From assembly GCA_037447655.1 (NCBI GenBank), contig JBBHKE010002834.1:218371-282370 (forward strand): a DNA stretch of 64,000 nt. Reading direction: 5' to 3'. Shown one piece after another: positions 1 to 12,050 of the stretch. A model generated the notes under the pieces. It worked only from the letters and a program-made list of their open reading frames with translations, was not told where the DNA came from and did not search any database. A program made the translations under genes and the position numbers. Within the stretch, counting starts at the first letter, position 1; each line of letters begins with the position of its first letter. The DNA comes from Zygnema cylindricum. Taxonomy: Eukaryota; Streptophyta; Zygnematophyceae; Zygnematales; Zygnemataceae.

Positions 1-44
1 AACGACAGAAAATAACTGTAACTTTAGCACATGGGAAAGTGCCC
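1..44. mobile_element. Right end of a PIF/Harbinger-like MITE cut by the window edge
   Basis: The first 44 bases match, with one small difference, the right end of the complete element at 14903-15904, including the terminal ACATGGGAAAGTGCCC. The end is followed by TAA, which fits the 3-bp TWA target duplication of PIF/Harbinger elements. The other end lies outside the window. Confidence 0.6.
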
Positions 45-194
45 TAAGCTACGCGATCGGCGGGGAAGTAAAACCTTACACGTCGTCGTGTTGCAAGTCC
101 GCTATCCGTACGGCTGCGCACCTCGCAAGAAAGCGAATGACGGGATGAAGTCAGCGGAGTTGAGTTTCGTTTAACCGACGGAACCTACGAAGCG

Positions 195-1640
195 TCCACT
201 TTTTCTCAAAAAAAGTGCAATGTTGCGTACTGTACTTTCCAGATGGTTTACGACTTCACCCTCACCAATAAAGTCTTCCACCTTCTAGGGGCTGACAGCT
301 GTATGGATATGTCGGCTGGCTACTCCCGGCAAAAACTCTTGCAAAGTCGATGTTTTCGGATGTGTTCCAAAAAGTCATACGAAAAGCTGTACCTTTGGAC
401 GTTTGTGCTGCTGACAGCATCTACCACGCCGACCAATGAGAGATAGAACAGCTGGCATCTGGCTCAAAACTTGATGGCCCTTTAATACCCCGTCGTGGAC
501 ACGTCACTATGAAACAGTAATATTATTGGTTGATCATCTTTGCTGTACGATTATGCAAGACTATTTCAGTATTCTGTACGGAGGTGCTCAGATCTCCGCA
601 CGAAGCGACCGGTTATTTGCTAAAAAAAACGGCATCTATCCGCCGTCGATCATCCACAGGAGGACAGCTGGACGCTATCATTGGTCTTCCGAAGATCCAC
701 TTTTCGCTTACGATTGGTGGAGCTATAAAATTCCAAGAGCTGTCAGATGACGTATTTTACACTTGTGAGTGAGGGCATCCTCAGAAGTAATTTTGAGATT
801 TCAATATTTGTCGTTTTGGTCAGGTTGTTCACGACTCACAAACTCCCCAGTTGCCGTTAGCTAGTTGCCTACGTGATAGTTTCAACAAGGATGACGCTTG
901 TCGTATTTTCCGTACAAATCTATATTTCCAAACCAGAGGGATACAAAACCGCGAAGCAACGCTTGCTTGAAAAAACTATCCAAGAAACCAGGGCACTAAA
1001 GACCAAAACGTCCTTCCGACACATTTGTCTTTTTTGGTTGGGATCTTGCCTGAAAGTATAGAGTAGAGGTCCTTGACAGCCTGGATATCTGATTTCTTGG
1101 AGTTGAGGACAAGCATACTGACAGCTGTCAATCCAGTGGATAAGATGACAGCATCTCGCCACGCCGGAGAAACAAGAGTGAAAGCTAGCATTTGTACAAA
1201 CGAAATCCTTTTGTCTTTTTATCACGTTGTCTTTTTGTTTGTTTTAGGCCGTCCAGATCTGACTCTTTTTGGTCCACACTCGACTACAAGAGAAAGTGGA
1301 GAATTTTGTCGGTAAGGAAAAAAAATTGATCGGTTGTCCCGCTGGAAGACAGAGCGTAAACCGTACTGTTTACGTGTACTGTAATTAATTGAGCAATATC
1401 TTTGAATTTCGGAAACTTCCAAATCTAAAGAAGATTTTATTTCCAGCAACGCGATGGCTACACCATCTCGGCACAAACCATAATTGAAATGTACGAATGT
1501 TGACGACAGTAAAGGTTCGAGTTGAAAATCCGTACGGAATTCAACCATAATAACCAAACTGAAGAGCCGAGCGGTAACTCGCGCGTCGGACGATTACACA
1601 TTTGATTATAAGTTTATAACAAAAGGGAATTGACCATCGC
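195..1640. repeat. Inverted-duplication arm 1 (partner at about 40460-42365)
   Basis: This stretch is matched, in reverse orientation and with many substitutions, by about 40460-42365. Shared landmarks include the CCCCGTCGTGGACAC block near 491-505, the block near 930-960 about an aubergine-length open frame fragment, and CGAGCGGTAACTCGCGCGTC near 1567-1586. It carries short open frames on both strands (for example 1222-1557 minus) that have a partner in the other arm, but both arms are broken by stops and no protein family is recognisable. It may be a decayed transposon or ordinary duplicated spacer. The arms lie outside genes A and C and so mark the far ends of a larger inverted duplication. 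Confidence 0.7.
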
Positions 1641-2574
1641 AATGACTATTTTGGGGGTGCGCGCACTCAGTTAGGTCACCTTGCCAAAGATTGTACGGTA
1701 GTACAATTGCGTTTAGATTTGACAGGTAATCCGTCGAAAAGCTTTGACTTGCAAGAGATCTTAACAACCGTTTAAAATTAACAGCCGTGTGAATTGTTGA
1801 TCAGCTTTTGACGGTCGACGTTCACAAACCCGGCAAAATTTAACCGGTTGTTACAATATCTTTTAAGTCAAACTTGTCCAACGGATTGATTATTAAATCT
1901 AAACTCAACGGTACTATATTTAACTTGTACCAATCTGTACTGAAAACGTACAATCTTTGACAATGTGACGTAAGTGACTGCGTGCAACCAAAATAATCAC
2001 TTGATAATCAAATCCCTAACAATAACTTACCATTGATTCATACCACGCCAAAAATGCAATATTTACCATATGCCATATGTAGTTTGTGATTCCTTGTAGC
2101 TTCCTAATAAGTCAAAAGCAGCTTTGTGCTAAAGATACTAAATGTCTGGGTCTTAAGAAGCATTTTTATTTTGAAATGACAAAAATGAAAACATTATGTA
2201 AAGGTTGGTAGCAAATCAGGCGAATTTGAGAAATTTGTCTATTTCCAACTTTCTTTACTATTTATGACTGGATTTGTCCATCATATTCGATTTTTACTTG
2301 ATGATAAAACCTGATATTTATATCGAGCCAGGAATATTAAGGACCTAAAAATATATATATAATCGATTCTTTTAATTTTTCTACATAGATGAATTCCTTG
2401 TTTGATGGTCGACGTAGGTTGAGAAGACACCGTTCATTCATGACCTTAAATCTTCTATTTAGGAATTGCGCTAAATGTAACAATACCTAAAAAAAATTGA
2501 GAAATCTAAGTATACGTAAGAGTAGTATTTAATGCTTCCATCTCCTTTTTTTTACTTTTATTAAGCACATTTCC
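1641..2574. other. AT-rich spacer, nothing identified
   Basis: No long open frame, terminal inverted repeat or tandem array is apparent. It lies between the inverted-duplication arm and the LRR exon relic. The segment near 2340-2520 may be further decayed LRR exon, but the resemblance is too weak to claim. Confidence 0.4.
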
Positions 2575-2783
2575 TAGAACCATTACATTGAATTCCCCAA
2601 AATTCATTCTTTATAAATCCCAATGTGAGACCCAATCTGAAGTTTTAGTAGTACATATAAGATCGTACGATCATTGCATTTCTTTATGGCTACAAGAGGG
2701 AGAGGTCCCAGGGTTTTCACACGTTACTTACGGATGGCTAAAAAGGGTATGAACAGAAGAAGGAGAGGGAATTTGAAAGCCAT
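2575..2783 (-). pseudogene. Decayed relic of the first exon of a secreted LRR gene
   Basis: Read on the minus strand from an ATG at 2783, the sequence begins MAFKFPLLLLFIPFLAIRK and then hits a stop. Genes A and B begin MAFKLSLLLLPLLFLAARA, so this is the same signal peptide. After a gap there is a match to the ...STLIAIKRF region of the N-terminal cap. Further on (about 2575-2640) come the nucleotides of the WDL...FNGV.CN part of the cap, out of frame and with stops. A pyrimidine-rich tract precedes the ATG, as in the intact genes. No LRR units and no second exon can be recognised, so this is a dead 5' fragment. It lies beyond the LTR remnant downstream of gene A, in the same orientation as A. 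Confidence 0.7.
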
Positions 2784-3829
2784 TTTTAGAAGGGGAGGGA
2801 GGTTAAGGGGGGGCCAAGGCGAAGGTGCTGTCCCCGTCACGGGGTTTTTATCAGCAGCTAAGTTCGTTTTTTTTTTAGGATCCACCCAACACTTTTGTTG
2901 GTTTAGACATTTTTTTTACCAACACGACAAAAGCATTTATGTTAGTTATTGAAAGTACAAATAGAATCCCGATTATTCTTTTAACACTAATTCAGCACCA
3001 CTAAATCTTGACCCTCGAACCTAGAAACAAATCAATAATTCTATGTTTTTCCTTTACGCTAATATGGGTACCGTTTGTCAAATACTCTAGTTTGGACTGT
3101 TTATAAAAAATGTACTTTATGAAATGTGTGTCTATACTAAAACTGCTCAGTACTTCGTACAATTGTATACACAAAAAAAAAAAAATGTCAACACGGGAAA
3201 TTGAGTGCATCGACACGAAAAAGCGCACTCAAAATTTTTTTTCAGTAAAAAAGATTGGGGGAAATCGCACAAACCTGTTCTGACATAATTGGATGTCGAC
3301 AACGTGAACACAAAATTTATCGGCTACAATATGGGGATTTATATCCCATATTTGGGGGAAGGGGTGGTTACATGGGAGCTTTTACTCCACGGATCCCGAA
3401 GAGTTTCCAATAAAAACGTCGTCCCCCGACAAAAAACCGTTTTAAAACAAAAAGGAAAAAATAAAAGAACAGTAGAAACAACAGAAATTTAACAACTGAA
3501 AGAAAAAGATTTACAAATTCCCATATCATTAAGCGGAGAAAACACAAAAAAAAATGCAAAACAAGCTGCAAGAAACAGAAAAACAAAAAAAAAATAGAGT
3601 AGAAAATTTATGAAAATAAAAACAATCAAAAGAGGAATATTGATGACACAGAACAAATGGACCCACCTCCTTATCCCTTACAAAAAAAACTAAAGCCACC
3701 CACAATAAATACTGTTGACCACAAAAACCTCGGAATTTAAACTCGAAAAACCTTGAAAATCCAGAAAACCTTAAAAACCCTAAAAATCGAAAAAATACCT
3801 CAATGAACCTCAAACGATTAAACGGAGGC
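2784..3829. other. AT-rich spacer, nothing identified
   Basis: It starts with the purine-rich leader of the LRR relic and continues as A- and T-rich sequence. Open frames here are short and of biased composition, with no recognisable domain. Confidence 0.4.
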
Positions 3830-3990
3830 AGGGAGGAAGGAGGGAGAGAGGGAGGAAGAGAGGGAGGGAGGGAGGGAGGGAGGGAGGGTGGGAGGGAGGG
3901 TGGGAGGGATAGAAGGAGGGAGGGCGAGAGGGGTAAAGGGGGAAAGGGGGAAAGGTGGAGGGAGAGAAAGAAGAACGGATGGATGGAGGG
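3828..3990. repeat. GGGA-type microsatellite
   Basis: Imperfect GGGA/GGGAGGGT repeats run for about 160 bp on the plus strand. The Gly/Arg/Glu and Pro/Ser open frames across it on both strands are by-products of the repeat. Confidence 0.9.
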
Positions 3991-4239
3991 AGGTAAACTA
4001 CATTTAGCGTTTGTTTTGTATTCATTACGCATGTTATTAGTTGTACGCTTTATTTCATGTGATTTATATTGCAACCACGCTTTATTTCGTTCAATTCGTA
4101 ATGTTCTGTGGCAGTATTCATTTCTTTCGTTCGACTCTTACTGTTGAGCGCTTTTCGATCCATCGCCTTGTGTTGGTAAAGTTTGTAAATATGTTTTGTA
4201 AATTTTGCGGAATGTACCTTTTCCTTCCAGTGTTCACTA

Positions 4240-4532
4240 CACCGTGTATCTCTATTAGTGTCACTACACCGTGTATATCTATTAGTGTCACTATAGTGTA
4301 TCACTATTAGTGTTAATGATTTCTTCCGACTCTTGAAACATCCTTTCTCCTTACACACTTGTCATATCTTCATTTTAAGACCGCCAGCGGGAAGCGGAGA
4401 ATCTTATCTTTAAATGGCAACCGTCAAATCCACTTCTGACATTTGTCTATAGAGAAAATATGACATGTGTATACAGAGAAAAGATGTTTTAAGTGGCAAA
4501 AAACAAAATATCACTAATAGCGATTCACCTTG
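4240..4532. mobile_element. TA-flanked MITE of the CACTTAAAACATC family, left end triplicated
   Basis: The element is flanked by TA on both sides and ends in CACCGTGTATC and GATTCACCTTG. The inner inverted arms contain ACATCCTTTCTCC and GATGTTTTAAGTGG, as in the copies at 34170-34381 and 56020-56237. The left terminus is present three times in tandem as a 27-bp unit (near 4238, 4265 and 4292, the last shortened). Confidence 0.65.
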
Positions 4533-5049
4533 TAGTGTAATGTGAATATGATGCTAAGAAGTATACTGGCTTTATTATAAAGCGCGGTGGTGAACCATCT
4601 AAGTCCATGGGAACAAAAAGAGGCACCAATATTAAAATGAAAACTATAGGTGGAGAGAAGCAAACAAGAAAGATAAGCAAGGCAAGATTACAAAACCCAC
4701 AAAAAAATGATAATTACAAACAAAGACATTCAGTACCCGAAAACTTGTTGTTTGTTCAATCGCTACACCAAGAGAAGTTATACAAGTTACACGATCGAGG
4801 GGAGTTCGTCATGGTGGACGAGAATCTACCGAACGCGACTAAAATATCTTTGTTGAATATATCTTATCATGCTCCCTTTTCCTCCCCTTCACCTTCGTGG
4901 TTTCCTGCGCTTACGGGGTTTAGGTGTTAAAACTTACTGTACATATTGTACAATGTGATAGTACTTGTACAAATTTGACATTCAGATTGCACGCTTTCAT
5001 AATCTTTGATAGTTTTTAATATCTAAAAACAAGCTTAAGTGGTACCACT
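4533..5049. other. Spacer with an unassigned 107-codon open frame
   Basis: An open frame at 4607-4930 (plus) encodes a basic N-terminal half and a Ser/Pro-rich end. I recognise no domain and see no paralogue in the window. Chance is the simplest explanation. Confidence 0.3.
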
Positions 5050-7834
5050 CAAAATAAAGCAATACACTTTAAAAATATTCGACCTTTTAAAATATATCAC
5101 AACCAACCTACGTGGCATCACAATTAGTAAGACATACATACAAGAGCTTACGAGATATAAGAGATATAACTCTCACACTCTTTTTATCCTGTTGTTGCCC
5201 AAACAGATCGGTAGGGAATCAAAGTGAGGCCCACTAACGCCATTTTCCCTCGATTCAGATGATATGTCATGCTACGTAGGTGGAGGAGTAAACGACAGTG
5301 CAGGAGACCAAACAAGTTTTTTCTGCTTTCCACCCACGGTGACAACGTTAGCCACAGTCTCCTCACAGAATACACGACTACCTCGATAGCAACCGAGCTT
5401 TGATACCTATTCTGATGATAGCTAACAATACTTTTAGGTGCCAAATCATTCACACAATGCAAACTTGACAAAAGACTTGCACCAGTAAAAAATAATCACA
5501 CCGGCCAAATATCAATATACATTAAGCCGAAGTCTTCTTTTTCCCATTAACTATGACTTCTACTACCAATAAGACATAGTTTGCACGATATCTCACACTA
5601 ACTCCACTAACTCACAACGGACACTTATGCAACAGTTCACTGACTGAACCACCCCATAAAACACCTTTGCGCCGAAAATTATCTGTGCGCTGGACGGAAT
5701 TCCATGCCATGGTCTTTCCCTCTAAAATATTTTATAATCGTACAAAATCAAACAAAAACGACAAAACAACTATTGGAACTAAGCAAGCACAATTGCATTT
5801 TGTGATTCACATATTGATTCTTGACACAATTAAGGTATGCATTCTCTCTCTCTTCAACCTAGCTCTTAAATTGGAAGTACTCTGGAAGTTTTGAGCCAGG
5901 TCATGACTTCCACTCCTCACATATTTGAGACGTTTCCTATGGTCTCAACCTATTAAGAAGAACCACCAACCCACTCAGCTCCCTCATCATGTCTTTACTC
6001 TCTTTCTAGGTTCATATATTGCTAATGATAGTAGGTATTTTGACTTAACATAAGGTGGATCCGACTCTCTATTTTTCAGAGACGGATTTTAGGCTCTAGT
6101 CTAAACCCGTATTAGTAGATGTCTCTTATGACGGATGTGATACCCCCTTCGGTTCAGTGGACATTTAACTGTGATGTCGGACCTATTGCAGGTCAGAACA
6201 AGTTTAACTTCCGTGGTTACGAAACTAAATAAAATTCGTAGTATCTTGGTTTACATATTTTTCTCGTTCTCTCTTAAAAACCAAGCTTATTTTGTGATTT
6301 CCAAAAGAGTCTATCTCACTAATAACTCTTAACTTAATAAACTGCTTCTGTATTCTTTTACTCCAGGTTTTCCCTCCCATCCTGCTTACCATTTCGACAA
6401 CTATCCAACAAGGGAAAAGTTGTAATGGAAAGAAAAGAAATCTTGAAATGTAAAGCAAAAAAATCCGACTCTTTTGTTCAAAGTGTTATTCATGTGTCAA
6501 AGAGGCGCACTCTCCTTTTCAAGAGGAGAATCCGCTGTCGATCTGGGTTTGCGTTCAGTGCAACGAACCCAGACTCAAAGCCCTGAAATCCAGGTTATGT
6601 CAGCTGTTGCAGAGAACGGTCTTTGAAGAATATGTTTCCTCAGACTAAACCCGCAATCTCCCGAGTATATGGCTCATTGGAATAAGCCACTCTTCTTCCG
6701 ACGTGTTTAAGAAATTCTTGCCGTTAGCCCTAAGGCGTCCCTTAAAGCGTGAGCCGGAAGTAAGAATGCTAGATAATGTTCCTTTCTACCCTATTACTGT
6801 GAATTTGTTACTGTAACTGTTATTGTAACTGAAGATTGATTTAAAAGTATACTATTTATACACTTCAACAACACAACATGTGTAAAATCCAGTAGAAAGC
6901 GATGATGAAAGAGGCACATTGGAGGAGACGTGGAGATTAAATTCCTTGCAACAGAAACATAACTTCAAAGACACAATTTTGTGTTACACATTTTGTAGCT
7001 ATATCTCACCAGGAATTCCAAATGGAGGACCTTTAGTCCAATCACAATCCCGTGTTGAATTTAACCAACTATGATGTAACCAACGATGATTATTGCTGGA
7101 CCAGGGCCCCTTCCCTTGTGTGTCAGAACGTTACAAGCATTTAGCTTGATTAACCTTTCGTAGCTTGCACCAAGATTTGGCAACAAACCGAATCACAAAG
7201 TTCCTTTGTGCCATAAGGACCAAACGACACCTATTCCAAAACCCTACTTTTCAAGAGTATAGAACAACGTCTTCTGCACAAAATATATGCCAAGTCGAAG
7301 AGCCCCTGCTAGGATGGCTGTGGACCCTTTGACGACCCTTTTGACCGACAATATCTTCGTTGTTCTCTTGTACCGTCCATGGTCGGACTCCTATTCCTAC
7401 CGAGCTATGGCCTGAGTTTTTGGACAGAGGGCCCTCCCAAGGGGTACCACTAATTCACCTATGGATTCTTTAAAGACAAAGGCTGCTCGTGAGGGACCTC
7501 CTATGGCATCTTTGACCTTACATCATACCTGCTATCCTGACCCTACACAAAAAATCGTCGGGATCCAGATATGCGGCTCAGATAACACCTGCCGGCGAAT
7601 GATCATTGGGTAGAGCCCTCCCAGATAAGCGCCTCAGATGACACCTGTCGGCAAATGATAATTATGCAATGATCATTGGGCGGAGAGAGTCGCTAGGGAA
7701 AAGGATTCCCTTCCTTAGAAGGCGTGGGTTGGTGCTGGCTTCACGCATGTCCCATGACCAGGCTCATTTTCCCATGAAGCGCATGTCTTCCCTAAAACTA
7801 TCGTCTCCCATCAGGTTGTCGTCCCACACTAACA
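5050..7834 (-). mobile_element. LTR retrotransposon remnant downstream of gene A
   Basis: On the minus strand the LTR starts with TGTTAGTG at 7834, as it does downstream of B, C and D. About 970 nt in there is a plant-type TATA sequence, TATAAATAG (near 6850-6860). The segment 7834 to about 6960 matches the remnant at 53263-54230 downstream of D. The segment from about 6010 to 5050 matches 38110-39110 downstream of C, including a degenerate primer-binding site AGGTATCAAAG near 5400-5412 and the untranslated region beyond it. The LTR would be about 2.4 kb here against 0.76 kb at C. No gag, protease, integrase or reverse transcriptase can be seen, so the element is a 5' fragment. Confidence 0.7.
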
Positions 7835-8818
7835 TTAATAAATCTTTCACGATAATCACAATAAATAGTGTAATTCTCCCTTTTTATACTTTGAGGCGAG
7901 TTTTATTATTGTCCTATCTAAATTTAGAGGTAGCTTAGTACTCAGTGTTCACTTTTGTACGTTCAATTCACCCTCTATATTGAGCAGAGAATTCCTCCCC
8001 TTTGCTCCTCCTTTGTATTCTTGTTGACTTGTGTCCTATTCTTTGCTTCCAAATTGGACTTTGCCATGATACTTATCCCTTTTATCTTTCATAATTTTCT
8101 CCAATTTCTCTTTTGCTTGCCCACCATGTCCTTGCCTTCCAAAACACATTTATCATGTTGATAATCAATAGCAATTTTCAATGTTTAAAACACAAATTAA
8201 ATCGAACTATGCACTTTTTTCTTTGTTTGGTTATTTGTTTTACTCTTCAACATGTTTGAGGAGTCTGTAATTCCACTTGAAATCTGGTATGTTAAACAAT
8301 TAAATCTATTGATTTATTGAACGGTTTACGCAATTCATTTCCAATTCTAATGCGATTTTTTTTTTATTTTTGGTAATTCACACAGTAGTTTGTTTTGTTG
8401 ATTAAAATATTCATTATAACAGAAAACCAAAATCAGGCAAATTGAGTGCGCAGAAAAAAAAAACCAAGAAAAAGTAAATAAAAAAAAGAAAAGAAAAAAA
8501 GGAGAAACAAAATTAAAAAGACACAAACATAAATAAAAAAAAATGAAAAAATGCAATACAAAAAAAAAAAAAACCAAAAAAAAGTAAATAAAGAAAAGAA
8601 AAAAAAAAAAGGAGAAACAACATTAAAAAGACACAAACGTAACTAAAATAAACTGAAATAATGAAAAAAAAATGTTTTTTTTTTTTTTGGCATCTGGTAG
8701 TCACGCCTTTCACTCTATTGTCGCAAGAGTTTAAAACAATAGGCAAAAAAAAAAAGGAACAGTAATTATAAAACCCATAGATAACTAAACTAAACTACAT
8801 TAAGTAACAGTAGATAGA
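7835..8818 (-). other. Conserved 3' flank of LRR gene A
   Basis: The stretch between the stop codon of A and the LTR start is shared with B (22324-23206), C (37207-38059) and, more weakly, D (52400-53262). It includes A-rich tracts and, on the plus strand, a Phe-rich open frame (7955-8161) that is nearly identical downstream of B. That frame is broken downstream of C, so it is probably non-coding. The region should hold the 3' UTR and polyadenylation signals. Confidence 0.6.
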
Positions 8819-11474
8819 TCACTTGTTTACACATTCGGAAGCCGGACGTTGGACCCCATTATAGCAACTAAGAGTGGCATTCGGCAAAGTAAAACAATTT
8901 AATCCGAGTAAAACGCTACAAAAATCCATATTTTGCCTCCCTAATTTTGGTGTTCCCGAGAGAAAATTTGACGAAACGTCGACGTAAAGCTCCATGCGGC
9001 CCTGAAACTGAATCTGAAGGAAACCAGTTAACATGTTATTTCGTAAATACAGTTGAGTTATATTCACAAGGGACCCGATCGAGCTCGGGATCAAACCGTT
9101 AAATTGGTTATTCGATAAATCCAGAACTTGAAGATTGGTCAAATTACTGATTTCCGTCGGAATAGTACCGGTAAAACGGTTCCGATTAAGTCTTAATATT
9201 TTTAAAGCCCTCAAATTTCGGATACTTTGCAAAACTCCACCAGAAAAATCGTTTGCGGAGAAATCCAATTCCTGTAGATTTACCAATTGTCCTAAAGCGG
9301 AGGGAATATTCGAACTGAAATAATTATTGGAAAGATCCAATTTTAGAAGTGTAGTGAGGTTACCGATGGAGGGAGACAATACTCCAACTAAACCATTGTT
9401 GGGTAACATTAAACCCACTATATTCCGAAAATTATCGCACTGGATGCCCGGCCAAAAACACCATTTCCCCACTTTAATTACCGCTTCCCACGATTCCAAA
9501 ACCCCATTGGGATCAAATAAGATTCCTCTTTTAAAATTTAGTAGAGCCGTGAGGACAGGGCTTTGGACTGGAGGAGGAGGAGAGGAAGGAGGACGAGGAG
9601 GTGATTGAGGCCGAGGAGTGGGAGGCAATGGAGGACGGATAAGTGGAGGAGGCCCGCGAGGGCGAGGAGGGAGAGGAGGTGGAGGAGGTTGACAGGGATT
9701 GAGAAGTGGAGGAGGGAGGGAGAGTATTGGTGGGGGTGGAGAAAGATTAGGGATCCCCGAACAGGTGAAATTAGATTTTGGCGTACCGCTGTCGCAAGTG
9801 CAAAAAGCTCCTGTCGCGTTTATTGAGCAGATCCCAAGCCCTGTCTCCCTCCACCCCTCTTTGGCTCAGTTGGGTTTCTTTTAGGAGTTTAAGGGTTAAA
9901 CAAATGGGTAAAGGAAAAAACAAAAAATGGGGTTTGTGGAGCTGGTGAAAATCTGAATTGGGCTGGTTTTCAATTTTGGGTAGGGTGTATGGTTCCACAG
10001 TTTTAGGCAATAAATGGCTATTTTGGAAGGATACGGGAAGAAGAATTGAAATAATTTGACAGAAGAGGGAGAATTAAATGGAGTCTTTTGAATTTTGAGG
10101 TTTTTTAAAAGGCTGCATGAGGTGGTTTTTTTTTGTTTGTATGTATGAATAAGTGCTGGAACAGTAAATGTGTGGATGAATAATACAAGTTAAGAAAAAG
10201 AAGAAATTCTTTGGCCTCCTATGGAATGTTTCAAAACAGAAGAGAAAAACTTTGAGTGAAAAAAATAAAAAATAAAGCAAGCAAACCAGAAAACAAACAA
10301 ATAAATAAGTTAAAATAGTAATGAAATGATTTTGAGGAGGAATAAACAATGCCAGTTAGAACAGTTTCAGTTTCAGCTTTAATTTTTTTTTTTTTCTTTC
10401 GAAGGAAAAATAAATTGGAAGTGAATGAATACCTGAACAAGGTCCTCCATTTTGATTCAAGTTGCAGAATTTGGAGCATTCTGTGGCAGATCTTTGACTC
10501 TCTTGTGGGCAAATGGAAGAAGGAAACTTACTATCAGAAATACAATTATTTGCCAAAACAGCGCATAAAGGAGGCATATTGGAAGTGAGAGAAATAGGTC
10601 CTATTAAATAGTTATTTCCCAGATCAATTTCTTGATAATTTTTTGTACCGAATTTTATATTTACCGCTCCAGTTAAAAAATTGTTGTTTAAAAATAAACT
10701 TATGAGAGTGGAAATATTTCCAATAGAAGATGGAATGATGCCTCCCAATACATTGTAAGACAAATCTAAAGTGATTAATGATTTTAAATTCCCAATAGAA
10801 CTTGGAATAATACCTTCAATTTTATTCCTAAACAAATATAAAGTGACTAATGATTTTAAATTTCCAATAGAAGATGGGATGACGCCTCCCAATACATTGT
10901 AAGAAAAATCTAAAGTGACAAGAGAACTCATATCTCCAATAGAAAGTGGTATATTTCCTCCAATTTTATTACCCGAAAGTTGTAAAGTTACTAATTTTTT
11001 CAAATTCCCCAATTCTTTTGGAATCGAACCGTCGAGATTATTGAGCGACAAATCCAAAAAAGTTAAGTTTTTCAGATTCCCAAGAGTTGAAGGAATTCCA
11101 TTATAAAACCGATGGTTTCTTAAACTCAAATACTCAAGACTCAAAAGGTTTCCGAAAAAAGGCGAAATTATGCCCTTTAACGAATACTCTTTAGGGAGAC
11201 CGAAAAAATCAAAGTTAATTCGGATAACTTTCCCAAATTCATTGCACTCAACTCCATTAAATTGATAACAATAAACATATGATAAATCCCAAGAATAGAC
11301 CCAACCAAGTCCGTAATCATCCAAATCGTCAAATTGAATAAATCGCTTGATGGCTATAAGAGTGGATCGATCCCCGGGGTCTATAGGCCCATAATAATTA
11401 TTCTTGGGCACATCTTGCGCACGTGCGGCCAGAAACAGGAGGGGAAGGAGAAGGAGAGAGAGTTTGAATGCCAT
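8819..11474 (-). CDS. LRR gene A: secreted two-module leucine-rich repeat protein with Pro-rich hinge (2 exons)
   Basis: Exon 1 is 11474-10433 and exon 2 is 9864-8819, joined across an intron (10432-9865, GT...AG) in phase 1. The product is 695 residues. Order: signal peptide 1-19; plant-type LRR N-cap about 33-90; about nine LRR units with the plant consensus NxLxGxIPxxIGNL; a tail with C-x6-C-x10-C-x10-C-x3-C-x8-C ending exon 1; then in exon 2 KEGWRETG, a C-x8-C-x-C-x10-C motif, a Pro-rich hinge about 385-450, a second N-cap (ALLNFK...W...C...GIQCD), about six LRR units and a final cysteine tail. No transmembrane segment or kinase is present, so it is probably apoplastic or wall-associated; ligand unknown. 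It has two more 24-residue LRR units in module 1 than B. Reading straight through the donor gives a false Lys-rich C-terminus. The ATG is shared with B and preceded by a CT tract. Splicing is inferred from frame and conservation. Confidence 0.85.
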
Positions 11475-11900
11475 TTTTGGAAAGGGAAGGGGGAGGGGGA
11501 GGGGAAAGTGCTAGGGAGAGGTTTATGGTCTCGTCTCAGATATAAAGTGTTGGGACGTTTACTTACGAAAGTGTTAAGGGCGGGGGCGTGGCGTGCGGTA
11601 CGGCCAATCATAGATTTTATTTTCCTTTCGCTCTCCGCAAAAGTATTTCCCCCGAAGTGCCTTTCGGGATTGGCTGCGAAACAGAACCCCAGATTCGTGC
11701 ATTTTTGCGGCTCCCCTCACCAGATCTAGTCTGCGTACAGACTCTAGAGTTATACAGCTGTCAACCGACCATTTATTTATGTAACTCACTCAGCGTACGG
11801 ACGTACTTTGCCGACCGCTTTGGCGAAATATTCAGGAAGAACACTACAGTACAGTACCGGCTAATCTTTGCCGGCTACAATTTTTTACTCGTCGCGTCAC
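11475..11900 (-). promoter_or_regulatory. 5' leader and proximal upstream region of gene A
   Basis: A pyrimidine-rich leader (sense strand CCTCCCCCTTCCC) directly precedes the ATG. Further up, an inverted CCAAT motif (CCAAT on the plus strand at 11604-11608) and the GCC-rich block GCACGCCACGCCCCCGCCC are conserved with B and C. A has GCGT where B and C have an ACGT core. Homology with B and C continues through the block around TCGTGCATTTTTGCGGC (about 11693-11709). No clear TATA box was found. Confidence 0.5.
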
Positions 11901-11939
11901 GGCAGAATGCGATGAAATTTCTATGGTCACACCCTCTTC

Positions 11940-12050
11940 AAATTTTTGCCAGCATTAAATTACAGTACATTACAGTACAGGTAAGTACTGTACTGTACTG
12001 TTTTGTACTGTACTGTACGTACTCTACAGTACTGTACTGTAGATTCCATT
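11940..12050. repeat. TACTG/ACAGT pentamer repeats
   Basis: Repeated GTACTGTACTGTAC stretches occur in the distal upstream region of A, with a related shorter tract at 26140-26200 upstream of B. The units contain the palindrome GTAC and could fold into imperfect hairpins. Confidence 0.8.

Noticed and set aside
1222-1557. Conserved protein shared with 41018-41440
   Set aside because: The similarity follows from the inverted duplication; both copies contain frame changes and no known motif.
3529-4147. Long Pro/Ser/Leu and Gly/Arg/Glu open frames
   Set aside because: They are translations of the GGGA microsatellite in different frames.
7955-8161. Phe-rich open frame conserved downstream of A and B (22460-22666)
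   Set aside because: It lies in the duplicated 3' flank on the opposite strand to the genes, and the equivalent at C is altered. Conservation is explained by recent duplication.
10356-10432. Lys-rich C-terminal extension on gene A exon 1 (and the like on B, C and D)
   Set aside because: It is intron read-through. It begins at the conserved GTAT donor and differs between paralogues, whereas the exon sequence is conserved.
11539-11547. TATA box for gene A
   Set aside because: TATAAAG reads on the plus strand, opposite to the gene, and is not kept in B or C.
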